DNA of 64,000 nt. Source: Semisulcospira habei. Lineage: Eukaryota > Mollusca > Gastropoda > Semisulcospiridae. Of the stretch, positions 42,009 to 51,712 are shown in pieces. The stretch spans positions 125,501,615 through 125,565,614 of the forward strand of contig BTPG01000002.1 of NCBI GenBank assembly GCA_036245525.1. Reading direction: 5' to 3'. Under the pieces are notes generated by a model, which did not search any database, was not told the DNA's origin, and was given only the letters and a program-made list of their open reading frames with translations. Every line of letters starts with the position of its first letter. Position 1 is the first letter of the stretch. The translations under genes were made by a program, and so were the position numbers.

Positions 42009-42276
42009 ACGGGGCTTGCATTGCCGTGACAACGTGAAAATTTGTGCACCAAGTTCCTTGGTGGTGGGGGGGGGGGGGGGGGATGGTTGGTAATGTACAC
42101 TGGACATGAGTTTACTTGTGTTGGAATGAAGACAATTTATTTCATTACACGTTTGAAGGCTTCGCTGGCGGAACATGGCGAAGATGACGCAGCTGCAAGA
42201 GGCACTGACAAACCCTCATCAGCTCACTACAGCCGCGAAGCCTAGGAGAGAGGATTCAACCCCCTCGCTGGTCTCG
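42009..42276. other. stretch with poly-G and a decayed H2
   Basis: Poly-G at 42065-42081. GCTGCAAGAGGCACTGACAA then CCTCATCAGCTC at about 42191 is a degenerate H2 left arm. Confidence 0.4.
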
Positions 42277-42354
42277 TTAAAACCCTGTGGTTGCCGGTAG
42301 CCCGGCCGCCAGGAATCACCTCGACCAAACACGCTACCGACAGCCAATGGGTTA
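42277..42354. mobile_element. H4 element, decayed
   Basis: TTAAAACCCTGTGGTTGCCGG to CTACCGACAGCCAATGGGTTA. The arms are only partly complementary. Confidence 0.65.
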
Positions 42355-42547
42355 CATCCACGTTTGTCCGTTCGGCCCGGCAATGCACGCTCGCCATTGC
42401 CAATGTTTTAACCGTTGTAAAATATAGTTTTATCGATTCATTGATTCAATGCTCGCATATCATACGATATTACGTCCGTGAAACCCGTGTTGCTTCAACG
42501 CCTAACAACCTCGTCCGTCCAAGAAACACTGATGCAAACTAGCGACA

Positions 42548-42613
42548 GCAAGAAGCATAGAACCTCATGCGCCCCCGCATTTGTGGGGGCGCATGAGGTT
42601 CTATGTCCCTTGC
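42548..42613. repeat. H2 hairpin
   Basis: GCAAGAAGCATAGAACCTCA, tip TGCGCCCCCGCATTTGTGGG. GCGCATGAGG is matched on both arms. Confidence 0.85.
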
Positions 42614-42827
42614 AGCTGGGATGCGTTCACTTTTTTTTCTTTTTTTTTTTTTTTTGAAGCAGATACGGGGTTAACAGTCTGACTATACATTGTACAGGAC
42701 ATTGGGTTTCCATAACGGTAATAGTCGGTCTGGTTTGCGGACCTGTCTTCTGGGATCCTCCGTCATCCATATCTGACAGACCAGAGGCCGATAGTCAACA
42801 GATTTGAACTGAAATCTAAATATTTGT

Positions 42828-42829
<2 letters not shown>

Positions 42830-42889
<60 letters not shown>

Positions 42890-42960
42890 CCCCCCCCCCC
42901 CCTCTTCTCTTCTCTCTCTTCTCTTCTCCTCTCTTCCTTCTCCTCTCCCCCATCCTCCCT
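42830..42960. repeat. (CT)n and C-rich microsatellite
   Basis: About 58 bp pure CT, then poly-C, then CTCTT-rich sequence. Confidence 0.93.
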
Positions 42961-43335
42961 CTCGATGAACAAAATCCTAGCTGACTGGTTGGTTAATTTT
43001 TTTAAGGTTTAACGAGCACGTCAAAACAAGAACACAATTACGTAAACATAGTTTCACTAGTTAGTTAACTATTTATATCTTAGGATTTAACGCTGAGCCG
43101 GCTACCTCCTGTTGAGGCCGCTTCACGGCGGCTGGCCAGCCGCTCTGTTCAACTGAGTGTTTTACCGTCGCGTCACAGCAGAGGGCAATGAAAAAATGTA
43201 TTGGCTTATCTGCGGTTAACTGGGGAGTCACTACCACGTGGCGCGAATTATTGCGGGCGCTCCTAGGAGACAGAAGCAGCGACCGCGTGTCAAGCACATC
43301 CCGGAAGACCAATCAGTCACAGTGCAGTGTCTGAT
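42961..43335. other. stretch with a possible minus-strand SINE end
   Basis: AGTTAGTTAACTATTTATAT then GGATTTAACGCTGAGCCGG (about 43058-43103) reads in reverse like a CGTTAAA 3' end with a 4-mer tail. Not classified. Confidence 0.35.
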
Positions 43336-43444
43336 TTAACCCCATTCACTGCCGGAACACGGCAGACGCCACCCAACTGCAAGAGGCATGGATCCTCATG
43401 AGCCCCCGCAGTCGCGGGGGCTCATGAGGATCTATGCCTCTTGC
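43336..43444. mobile_element. H2 TTAA element, left part
   Basis: TTAACCCCATTCACTGCCGG (43336), then the hairpin at 43379-43444, nearly perfect (GCAAGAGGCATGGATCCTCA, tip GAGCCCCCGCAGTCGCGGGG). The right part continues GGGGCTTTTCGGCGTCGAAT and is cut by the 60-bp duplication. Confidence 0.87.
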
Positions 43445-43498
43445 TAACAGCTTTTGTCTCCATGTTCCTTGGGCAACTGGGGCTTTTCGGCGTCGAAT

Positions 43499-43612
43499 CA
43501 ACAGGCATGGGCTCCTCACACACACAGACTTCACAAACACGGTCCACGATCATCGGCAGAACAGGCATGGGCTCCTCACACACACAGACTTCACAAACAC
43601 GGTCCACGAAAC
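43499..43612. repeat. 60-bp unit, two copies
   Basis: AACAGGCATGGGCTCCTCAC ... GGTCCACGA repeats at a 60-bp interval within the H2 right arm (cf. the H2 phrase ACTTCACAAACACGGTC). Confidence 0.9.
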
Positions 43613-44073
43613 AGTCCCTTCTCTATGAGAGCTGTCTTCGCTGTCAATGGTCTCCACCTTTTGTCTTTGACTTGATTCTCTTGTTGAAATATCTCCTTTT
43701 GAAAAAGCCTCGCAAATGTGTCCAATGCGTCATAGTGAACTCTTTAAGGGGCGCGCGCAGTGCATACACGCCATTGGTTTGTCAAACGTCATTTGTCCTG
43801 ACGTTTTTTTTTTTTTGTTTGTTTGTTTGTTTGTTTGTGTGTTTGTTTTTAAGTAAATTTATATTTAACGTGATATGACTTTCGCTCTCGTTTCAAGACT
43901 TGTGAATGGTGACAAAATTAGAATTTCACGGTACAATTTCAGTCTTGTAATAATTTGTGTGAAATCAGGTCGACTTTACCTAGCTACATGCTATACTAAG
44001 TATACCTGCATGCTCTTCTGAAAGCGCGTATGCGTGTGCGTGCGTGCATGCACGCCGGCGCTTCAAACATCAC
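43613..44073. other. unannotated stretch
   Basis: A (GTTT)n run at 43806-43850. No gene recognised. Confidence 0.4.
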
Positions 44074-44128
44074 CAAGAAGCATAGATGTTCATGCGCCCT
44101 CTGGGCACATGAGGATCTATGCCTCTTG
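44074..44128. repeat. H2 hairpin, shortened tip
   Basis: CAAGAAGCATAGATGTTCAT and ATGAGGATCTATGCCTCTTG. The tip has shrunk to GCGCCCTCTGGGCAC. Confidence 0.8.
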
Positions 44129-44141
44129 GAGATGCGCGCAT

Positions 44142-44143
<2 letters not shown>

Positions 44144-44231
<88 letters not shown>
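44144..44231. repeat. (GA)n microsatellite
   Basis: About 88 bp of GA. Confidence 0.96.
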
Positions 44232-44234
<3 letters not shown>

Positions 44235-44687
44235 ACGTCGAATTTAGAGTATGTCTGCTTGGTAACGGAGTTGCTTCTTTTACATCACCGGCACTGTCTC
44301 ACTTTTTCCAGATGTCAAGGTTTTTTTTACCGTTTTAATTTTTTTTTCTGAAAAGAATTAATTTTTGCTGAAGGAGTTGGCTAACGAACTCATCCAATGT
44401 CTTTCTCCAAATAGCTATATAGGGTCACCTGCATGCTCTTCTGAAAGCGCGACGGAGGGAGGGGGAGGGGGGATGTGCGTGCATGCATGCGCGCGTGCGT
44501 GCGTGTGTGTGTGTGTGTTAGTGCGTGCATGCGCGCTCCAAACATCTCCAAGAGACACTAGATCCCGACACCCTCTTGCGTACTGTGCGGGGAGCCAGAA
44601 AAATATTTCCATTCGGGGCTTCCGACAATTTGCTCATCGAGATGAACAATGAAATCTTGGCCGGCTTCCTATGATGTTCTTGCACTA
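44232..44687. other. unannotated stretch with GT/GC repeats
   Basis: ACCTGCATGCTCTTCTGAAA occurs at about 44003 and 44429, each followed by (GTGC)n/(GT)n and GCGCTCCAAACATC-like sequence with CAAGA. So a segment of about 130 bp including an H2 neighbourhood was duplicated about 425 bp apart. Confidence 0.5.
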
Positions 44688-44756
44688 GATATCCAATGCG
44701 CAAAAGGCCATCGGGCCGACGTCGGTCCAATGGCCTTTCAGTTGCGCATTGGATAC
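44688..44756. repeat. H6-like hairpin with H-family outer arms
   Basis: Outer arms GATATCCAATGCGCAA / TTGCGCATTGGATAC. Inner AAGGCCATCGGGCCGACG and GGTCCAATGGCCTTTC. Small mismatched tip. Confidence 0.8.
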
Positions 44757-45084
44757 GTATCGTGGCTCAACCGGCAAGGGATTGTTCAATGCACAGGACA
44801 AATCAAGATATTAGCAACCTCCGCCGCCAAGAAAAATTGAACGCCACAAGGTGCGGGAGGCAGAAATGCTCATGAGCCCCCGCACTTTGTATTTATGATC
44901 TTTCGACGGCTTGGGGGTCTTTGACTGTGAATTTGCAATGACTTCAAAAACACAGTCCGCCTCCACTGTGAAGGCTGCCACAGGTACAGTGACCACTACC
45001 GGTGGCAGCATGCACAAGGGGGTTAAAGGGATGGATTCAGCATGTCTGTAACCTGGCCTGGAGCCAATTGCACAAGTGAGAATA
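44757..45084. other. stretch with a half H2 element
   Basis: GCCAAGAAAAATTGAACGCC, GAGGCAGAAATGCTCATGAG, then right-flank phrases CTTTGTATTTATG and GGGGGTCTTTGACTGTGAAT, ending CAAGGGGGTTAAAG (about 45016-45029). This is an H2 element whose hairpin right arm has been lost. Confidence 0.6.
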
Positions 45085-45198
45085 GTCCTGCGCCCGCCAC
45101 TAAGCAAGGTGCTCCGATATAGCTTAGTCCTGCGCCAGCCAGTAAGCCATGTGCTCCGCTATCTCGGAGCGCTTTGCTAAGTGGCTGGCGCAGGATTA
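45085..45198. repeat. H7 hairpin with a duplicated left arm
   Basis: TAGTCCTGCGCCCGCCACTA and TAGTCCTGCGCCAGCCAGTA are two successive left arms, followed by one right arm GCTAAGTGGCTGGCGCAGGA. Confidence 0.82.
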
Positions 45199-45341
45199 AG
45201 CTTACTGGTTTCTGGCCGTAAGATCGAAACCACTAATCAGCGCATACATGCAGGCTTTGACCCTTTCGCCTGCGTTAGTCGTTGATTGTGTGCATGGAAT
45301 ATTTCTGTAGGAAATGCCGAAGTGTCTCAGCCGTCTGATGG

Positions 45342-45709
45342 TTGGTTGGTTGGTTGTACATTGCTTAGCGTCCCGACAGCAACAAGACTTTCGCAGGACG
45401 TGCCTGCACTGCTAGTAAAATAAAACCAACTAAACAGAATATTGAATGTATGTCGCCAGCCGGTCTTAAACGCTAAATAAACCTAAGACCATTTAGCAAC
45501 ACACATCCAACATCAAGAGCTACAGGCAGCGCAGACAGTAGGGAGAGCTTAAAAAAGGAAAATACAGATGAATGGCCCAAGGGTAAACAGAAACACATGC
45601 CCCAGAATAGAAGGGAAAACCCAGCCTGTGGGGCTGAGCAGGGTGACCCTGGGAACTAAAAAGTAGTTAACCTCACTCAAGTCCCCCAGGGCAGACCCGG
45701 GTGGGGGCC
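45342..45709 (-). mobile_element. CTR retroposon
   Basis: (GGTT)n tail variant at the left and GCAGACCCGGGTGGGG at the right. TSD about CAGCCGTCTGA / CAGCCGTTTTGA. More diverged than the other copies (GCTTAGCGTCCCG, TCGCAGGACG). Confidence 0.83.
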
Positions 45710-45745
45710 CAGCCGTTTTGAGGGACATGGGTACAATGTGCAGCC

Positions 45746-45860
45746 ACCAAGAGGCATAGACACCTTTCTGAACCCTCGCAGTTGCGGCAGCTGATGAGGA
45801 TCACTGTCTCAAGCAGTTGGATCGAGTCCAGTTCTTTTCTCAGCAGTGAAGGGGTTATAA
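45746..45860. repeat. H2 element, decayed, with right terminus
   Basis: AAGAGGCATAGACACCTTTC and AGCTGATGAGGATCACTGTC form a weak hairpin. CAGCAGTGAAGGGGTTATAA marks the former TTAA end. Confidence 0.65.
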
Positions 45861-45998
45861 TCGCTTCCTTGATTCAGCCTGGCAGCTGCTTGAAATTAAA
45901 CGACCATACAGACTGCTTTTAGCGCAGCTGATGGACACGACCGAAATCCGCAAATTTTGAAGTTGCCCTCTGAAGACTGTATTACACTTCTGGAGACA

Positions 45999-46093
45999 GA
46001 TCGAGCGTGATAGTTCAAGGGTTGTGCCAGAATAGCTTGGCGCCTATGGGCGCCAAGCTATTCTGGCACAACCCTTGAACTATCACGCTCGAT
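45999..46093. repeat. H1 hairpin, perfect
   Basis: GATCGAGCGTGATAGTTCAA, GGGTTGTGCCAGAATAGCTT, tip GGCGCCTATGGGCGCC. No mismatch seen in about 43 pairs. Right flank ends GTCGGAGTTGAATGAGTAAA. Confidence 0.92.
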
Positions 46094-46400
46094 CCATGTC
46101 TTGCCGTGGCGTGTCGGAGTTGAATGAGTAAATGCGAACATTATGGGGACAACAGACTTGTGCTGTAGCTGTAAGTAGTCAGCGTCACTTACTTTCAGCG
46201 CCGACGGTTCCAGAACATGATGGCCAAAAAGGGGGCGACTGATAAGCTTCCCGCCTCTTCAGGTGCCACGCTATTCAGGCACAACCTTTATGCACTCGTT
46301 GCGGCACATCTTCCCCCCCCCCCCCACCCCCACCCCACCCCTCACCCCGATTTTTCAAACTCGGTCCTAGGCAGAACAAGTAAACGTTAAACAATTTATT
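46094..46400. other. stretch with a decayed H1
   Basis: GCGACTGATAAGCTTCCCGC and GTGCCACGCTATTCAGGCAC (about 46235-46275) are H1 remnants. A C-rich run lies at 46312-46345. Confidence 0.45.
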
Positions 46401-46605
46401 TTAACCCTGCCGCACTTGAGCAAGATATGGATCGACATGATAATTAAAGGGTAGTGCCAGATTAGCCTGGCCCCATTAGGCGCCAGGCTAATCTGGCACT
46501 ACCCTTAAATTATCATGGTCGATCCATCTCCTGCAAGTGGTACGTAGTCGTTGGGAGACACTTCCAAAATTTTGGGAATGCGGCCCGCGGGGTAAAACGG
46601 GTTAA
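46401..46605. mobile_element. H1 TTAA element, complete
   Basis: TTAACCCTGCCGCACTTGAG to GGGGTAAAACGGGTTAA, 205 bp. Hairpin 46427-46526 (tip CCTGGCCCCATTAGGCGCC). The right part has AGTGGTACGTAGTCGTTGGG, as in the 62755 copy. Confidence 0.87.
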
Positions 46606-46671
46606 AAATGTGACTGTAAAGACTAAGCACCGACTACATTTATTCTGTAGGCCTACAATTTCTGACCGCAC

Positions 46672-46742
46672 CTGTGTTTGAACCTACGACGGCGAGATCG
46701 AAAGTCCGACGCTCTAACACCTGAGTCACCGCGGTCCCCTAG
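46672..46742 (-). mobile_element. tRNA-like SINE head
   Basis: On the minus strand: GGTGACTCAGGTGTTAGAGC (A box), then GTCGTAGGTTCAAACA (degenerate B box). No acceptor stem pairing, so not a functional tRNA. Confidence 0.5.
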
Positions 46743-46802
46743 GCACGACTACAGCGTTCGTGTAAACATCTCGTCCCGTTGTATCTGCTGCTGCCAGGCA
46801 AT

Positions 46803-46870
46803 GTGTTCTGCACTGTGATTTCGGACCTTACGCCTAGAGCGGTAGGGCCCAAAGCCGAAGACCAACACAC
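46803..46870. repeat. H5 hairpin, diverged
   Basis: GTTCTGCACTGTGATTTCGG and GGGCCCAAAGCCGAAGACCA. About 70% pairing. Confidence 0.6.
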
Positions 46871-46934
46871 ACGCATCATATATAATCCCGTAACTTAACA
46901 TGAAAACTGTCGGGAAACGCTCTTTCACCTTTTA

Positions 46935-47237
46935 AGGCCCATGTGTGTGGAATTTCCTGCCAATTGAAATGCGGGATCTGCCCACATTGTCACAGTTCAA
47001 AGATCACTTTAAGACTTTTCTTTTCTGTCGGGCATTTAACATTTAGCTCACCTTTAGCTAACTGTTGACTGCCTTTTATTCCGATTCTGGAGGGAAGTGG
47101 ATGTAAGGTGTTGGGAAGGGATGGGGTTGGTTAAAGTGGTGTACAATTGTGCGTGTGTCTGAGAGAGAGAGAGCGTGTGCTGTTGTGCATGCGCAGCAAG
47201 TCCAGTGTTTTCCCGGAGAACAGCGCTATACAAGAAC

Positions 47238-47282
<45 letters not shown>

Positions 47283-47298
47283 TATTATTATTATTATA
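46935..47298 (+). pseudogene. CR1/L2-type LINE C-terminus and 3' UTR
   Basis: VWNFLPIEMRDLPTLSQFKD, HFKTFLFCRAFNI-stop (about 46949-47047) is the LINE C-terminal tail (consensus WNxLPxxIRxxxTLxxFKxxLKTFLF). The 3' UTR has GAACAGCGCTATACAAGAAC followed by (ATT)n (47241-47298). 5'-truncated. Confidence 0.78.
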
Positions 47299-47551
47299 AA
47301 TACCATGCTTGTCAGTTTACAACGTCATTTGTCGCGTGCTCCCTATGCGGCCAATTATCTATCCACTAGTCATTATGGAAATCCGACGGGCAAGGGGAGG
47401 AAGCTATGCAAATGAACGGAGGTCGTTACATTGAAGACTGTGTCATTATATCTCACGGGTCATCATTAGAGTGTAGATCAATCGCTTGGGGATCAACATT
47501 TGAATGCTGTTTACGTAGGTAAAGTCATCGGCCGATATGGCAGTGCTGTAT
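47299..47551. other. unannotated stretch
   Basis: Nothing recognised. Confidence 0.35.
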
Positions 47552-47620
47552 GTGTGCTGGTGTGTGATTTTCTACCTTACTGCCCTAAGCCGTAAGTTCG
47601 AAAATCACACACCAGCTCAC
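47552..47620. repeat. H5 hairpin
   Basis: GTGTGCTGGTGTGTGATTTT and AAAATCACACACCAGCTCAC. The change CTGTG to TGTGTG appears on both arms, keeping them paired. Confidence 0.85.
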
Positions 47621-48068
47621 AGCTCAAACCACCCTGTTTCTGCAACTTGGTCAGGAATTGTTCATTTGTTATTGTTATTAAATTTATTTGTATTTAGAGC
47701 TACTTTGCTTAAAAGTTTAAGTTTAGAGGATTCTTTTATCACTAAGAGCGTGTGCGAACGTCCAACTTCTTCCCGCTTTGCAGAAAAATTAAATTCGTTC
47801 CATACTTTCTTTTTCGTTTCTTGGCGTTGTGTAACCGACTTCCATTAATATTTTGGGAGAACGTGTCATTTTTTTTCTTCTTCCGTGTTGTTTTCGCAGG
47901 CGAATGCATTTAAAGCAGGCATACTAGGGGGGGGGGGGGATCACTGTCATTAGCTCTCTTTTTTAAAAAATAGTTTTCATAGCTTTTTCCCCCCAACATC
48001 TCTCCTCCCGTTTCGTTCGTGTTGTAGTCGTGGCAACGGTAGGTGTGACAATTAACACTGTCACTGTG
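47621..48068. other. unannotated stretch, perhaps an old LINE end
   Basis: One frame near 47800-47850 reads FLALCNRLPLIF, faintly like the LINE tail LWNSLPxxI, but stops and shifts prevent a call. Poly-G at 47930. Confidence 0.3.
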
Positions 48069-48122
48069 TTAACTCATTCGAGACGTGCCGCATCCGAAAG
48101 CATCGTGCCTCCAATGCATTAA
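48069..48122. mobile_element. H3 element, half
   Basis: TTAACTCATTCGAGACGTGC, CGCATCCG, then unrelated GAAAGCATCGTG, ending at a TTAA (48119-48122) shared with the next element. Confidence 0.65.
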
Positions 48123-48179
48123 CCCTTTCCCGACAGGAATCATCGCGACAAAACCCGCTACCAACAGCCAAAGGGTTAA
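48119..48179. mobile_element. H4 element, left arm deleted
   Basis: TTAACCCTTTCCCGACAGGA, then the right arm CGCGACAAAACCCGCTACCA and CAGCCAAAGGGTTAA. The left GGTAGCGG arm is missing. Confidence 0.75.
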
Positions 48180-48389
48180 ATCCTTTTGCCGTTGTAGAAA
48201 TAAAGATATGAAATAATGCCCTAACCTCCCGCAGGGCTCGCGTTGTTTATCGGCCGAAATAAGCAGGGGTGATTTATTTTGCGTAATGGGGGATCAGGCG
48301 CAAATTCATTTACTTTTACGACATTGCGAAATCAACAGACGACATTGTGAAATTCTCAGAACGGACATATTCTTTTCTCTTCGAAGCGA

Positions 48390-48755
48390 TGTGGTGCCAC
48401 AGTTTAGTCGCCCTTACTTCACCCCCCGACTCAGTCGCTGATCGCGATGTGACACCGCAACAAAACAGTCAAAAGGGCGGCGGAGATCGCACAACCTTTA
48501 TCACCACACGTGGAACTAAGAGAGTTTAGTAACACATGGTCGGGGAAAAAGCCTGCGAGTAGTGTAAAGATTAACTGATTCCCTCTACTTCACCCCCGCC
48601 TCAGTAGCTGATCGTAATGTGACATTGCAATGAAAGAGTCAAATGTGCGGCAGAGATCGCACAACCTTTATCACCACACGTCCGTCTGGGACAGCCTTGT
48701 AACACATGGTCGGGAGTAGCGTAAAGATTCACTGAATCCCTCTAACTGCTGTAAG
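48390..48755. repeat. direct duplication of about 170 bp
   Basis: TACTTCACCCCCCGACTCAG ... AACACATGGTCGGG ... TAAAGATTAACTGATTCCCT (48415-48582) recurs at 48587-48743 with scattered changes. Confidence 0.85.
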
Positions 48756-48803
48756 AAAGTGCAAGAGAGATGTCAGACAACGGCGTTGTCATTACCGCTT
48801 TAA

Positions 48804-49012
48804 TTAACCTACTGCATCCTGCGGCTGACTTTTGTTCAATTTACTTATTGCCCTATGAAGGCTACATTACAGATTAGGAGATAGATCAATCATTTTAATT
48901 CAAGGGTGGTGCCAAAACAGCTTGGCGTCTCAGACGCAAAGCTATTCTGGCACCACCACTATCATAGTCACATTTATTTCCAGCAAAAGTGTATCAAGAT
49001 GAAAAGGGTTAA
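48804..49012. mobile_element. H1 TTAA element (CATCCTG-terminus subtype)
   Basis: TTAACCTACTGCATCCTGCG to GTATCAAGATGAAAAGGGTTAA, 209 bp. The hairpin at 48883-48970 has a shortened right arm. CTACATTACAGATTAGGAG before the hairpin marks the subtype also seen at 58004-58218. Confidence 0.8.
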
Positions 49013-49273
49013 ATGCGGTGTAATGGGAATCGTCGCGGCAAAAGCTCACGATCCTGTTCTCAGTCTGATTGTTTTCTTCAGGGGAAAAAAAAATCCTCAT
49101 TTCCGATTCACTGTGAGACGCAACTTCAGTGACCGGTGGTTTCCTGTAGCAGAGCCTTTATCTAACGCTAACACCTTGCACAGTATTCCACCAGTAATTT
49201 CACATTCACAGTGAGGCTTGCCATCGATGTGAATGTGTGCATCACTAAGAGGCACAGACAGACTCTCACAAAT
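49013..49273. other. unannotated stretch
   Basis: Nothing recognised except the phrase ACTAAGAGGCACAGACAGAC at 49246, an outer H2-like arm. Confidence 0.35.
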
Positions 49274-49340
49274 ACAGACATAGATGCAAATAAGCCCTCG
49301 AAGCCTTAGACTGCGGGGCTTATTTGAACCTATGTCTGTA
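49274..49340. repeat. H2-variant hairpin
   Basis: TACAGACATAGATGCAAATA, AGCCC and mirrored GGGCTTATTTGAACCTATGT, CTGTA. A diverged subtype, paired in its own way rather than decayed. Confidence 0.75.
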
Positions 49341-49739
49341 ATTGAATCTATCTTTGAATCAAAGTCTCTTTCAGATGAAACAGGACAAATAGGCTCGTTC
49401 TTGCGCTGATGAGGAGACATGTAAGTCTTCCGGAAATCCTCTGAGATATCCGAATACCTCTTCTCTTTACTGATGTCACCTCACATGTCCGATGCCGTTC
49501 TCTGTCCTTAAAAACAGACATACTGAAAATGAAAGAGCCCGAGGTTCAGACCGCCCGAAAAAAATATGCACCACTCTTGACACGGACGATTTTCTTCACA
49601 TCCGATAAAACAGTCATGCCTGTCACACTGCTCCGACAAGAGTCACAGCTCCCCGTGACCCACGCGACTGCAAGCGGGTCGTGAGAATGCGTGACTCTTT
49701 GCGAGTCGGAGAGCATGCGTTTCCTACGTATCGCACGTG
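49341..49739. other. unannotated stretch
   Basis: ACAGCTCCCCGTGACCCACG...GCGGGTCGTGAGAATGCGTGAC (about 49645-49700) is a weak hairpin, perhaps an H2 relative. No gene. Confidence 0.4.
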
Positions 49740-49832
49740 CCGTTCCTTGGACGATATTCCCTGCTGTCCGTTCCTTGGACGATATTCCCTGTTGTCCGTT
49801 CCTTGGACGATATTCCCTGTTGTCCGTTCCTG
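49740..49832. repeat. 28-bp minisatellite, about 3.3 units
   Basis: CCGTTCCTTGGACGATATTC plus CCTGCTGT, three full units and a part. Confidence 0.9.
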
Positions 49833-49918
49833 GCATTTCGCTCGACAAGACAAGACAATGCTACAGGTCAGCCTCAGTACACTGCGCGCACCGCTGCACC
49901 GTGTCGTTGTGGAGCCTA

Positions 49919-49985
49919 AGGTCCTCGGGCCGACGGCCGTGCGCGGGCCAGCTAAGGCTGACGTCGGCCCGATGACCTTTTGCTT
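49919..49985. repeat. H6 hairpin with deleted centre
   Basis: AGGTCCTCGGGCCGACG, then GCCGTGCGCGGGCCAGCTAA and GCTGACGTCGGCCCGATGAC. The left arm lost GCCGCAGTTGGCCCGCGCAC. Confidence 0.75.
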
Positions 49986-50131
49986 ACACGCGAGTGGTTT
50001 TACGTCACTCGTCCATGCGATTTTCCACTCTGCTTCTTCGCTGACAAGAGAAGTAGCGACTGAATTGTAAACTTATTTGTTTATACCCCCCCCCTCCCCC
50101 CACCAAAAAAAAAGGGGGGGAGGGAGGGAGT

Positions 50132-50534
50132 TTGATTGATTGATTGTACATTGCTTAACGTCCCGACAGCAACAAGGCTTTCTCAGGACGTGCCTGCACT
50201 GCTTGTGAAAAAAAAAAAAAACACAAAAAAACCCCAGAACATTGAATGTATGTCGCCAGCCGGTCCAATACGTTAAATAAACCTAACACATGGGGCCTAA
50301 ATAAAGCCAAGACCATTCAGCAACACACATCCAATATCAAGAGCTACAGGCAGTGCAGACAGTAGGGAGAGTTTTAAAAAGGCAAATACAAGTGAATGGA
50401 CAAAGGGTAGACAGAAACACATGCCCCAGAATAGAGAGAAAAACCCACCCTGTGGGGCTGACCAGGGTGACCCTGGGAACTAAAAAATACCTAACCCCAC
50501 CCAAGTCCCCCAGGGCAGACCCGGGTGGGGTGGG
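50132..50534 (-). mobile_element. CTR retroposon
   Basis: Full body with (GATT)n at 50132 and GCAGACCCGGGTGGGGTGGG at the right. TSD GGGAGGGAGGGA-like on both sides, but in G/A-rich sequence, so less certain. Confidence 0.85.
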
Positions 50535-51712
50535 GAGGGAGGGAGGGTAAATCCTCGAAATAATTATAAATTGTGCTGTAACTGTCTTTTCTAAGCGTGT
50601 TTCTTTCTCCGTTGGGTTCCCCTCTGTGTCAATTCAGCATTAACAATAAGGTGATGAATAGCGCAGCCTGACTTCACCGCTCCCGGGGACCGAGATATAC
50701 TGAAGCTGAAACTGCACTCTTTTCTTGCATTCTGGAAAGCCGCACACACAAAACCTTTCCTGAAATAATCCGTTCACTCAGCATGAGTCTCATGATGTTT
50801 TCGGCTCCCTTTTAGAAGCAGGCTGAAATAGCTCCAACCTCCCCCTCACGAACAAGGCGCGTGTCGTGTAACAGGTAATGAGGATGATGCTTGCAATCAG
50901 AATTTGTATATAATATATGACAATGAAGGGTGTTTCCTTCAAGATCTTCCATTCGACGCCCTTTCAATTGCATTCAAACACCTGCAGGTGGGTTTTGTTT
51001 TAGCACGGCTATAACCTGAAATTGCGTTAATATTGTCGCCAAGACCTACGTATTGCCAGTCAAGTATTCGTATTTCTTTCGAGTGAACGACGGTGCGACC
51101 TTTGGACTCGTCGGAGCTGCGTGTCTCACACTTTAAGTTGCTTTCTGCTAGTCTAGCTTAATTAAAAAGATATGGATGAATCATGAATGAATGAATTAAT
51201 CACCCTTGAATATATGGTCAATCTATCACCCGTACTGTAATGTCTCGAGATGACAACTCCGATCTTTCAGCTTGTAAACAAAAGGAACTGGCTGTGACTG
51301 TGAACCACTGTATCTAAAATAGTGTACCTTTGTTGGGGGCTAACCGGAGGTTTATTTTAACAATTTTTTTATTTTTATTTCAAAGGAAGTGTTGTACGAA
51401 TTAGTGATATTTTTGCACACGCGTCAGTTGAGAACGTGCTTGAGGGTGAACCGCCTTCGTGATAAACATTTTCAAACCGCGCTAGCGTGAGGGGACAAAA
51501 CGCGCCCTGACCAGCAGGGGACTACACTTTGCGGCAAGACGGTCACCGCCCGCCAAAGTGGCAAAACCACCACCGCAACGTGACCTAATAACCATGCGCC
51601 GCCGCACGCCATCCCTCGGCCTTTTGCGTCTCCACAGCCAAAACTGGCAGCCATGTTGACGCTGGCCCGCTGAAGGGCAGCGTCCAAGTTGCTGCTAGAC
51701 GTCAGCCCACGG
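50535..51712. other. longest apparently unique stretch
   Basis: About 1.2 kb with none of the repeat families above. AT-moderate to 51470, then GC-rich with many CpGs (51480-51712). I see no convincing frame, splice pattern or RNA fold. This is the best place to look for host regulatory sequence. Confidence 0.4.
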
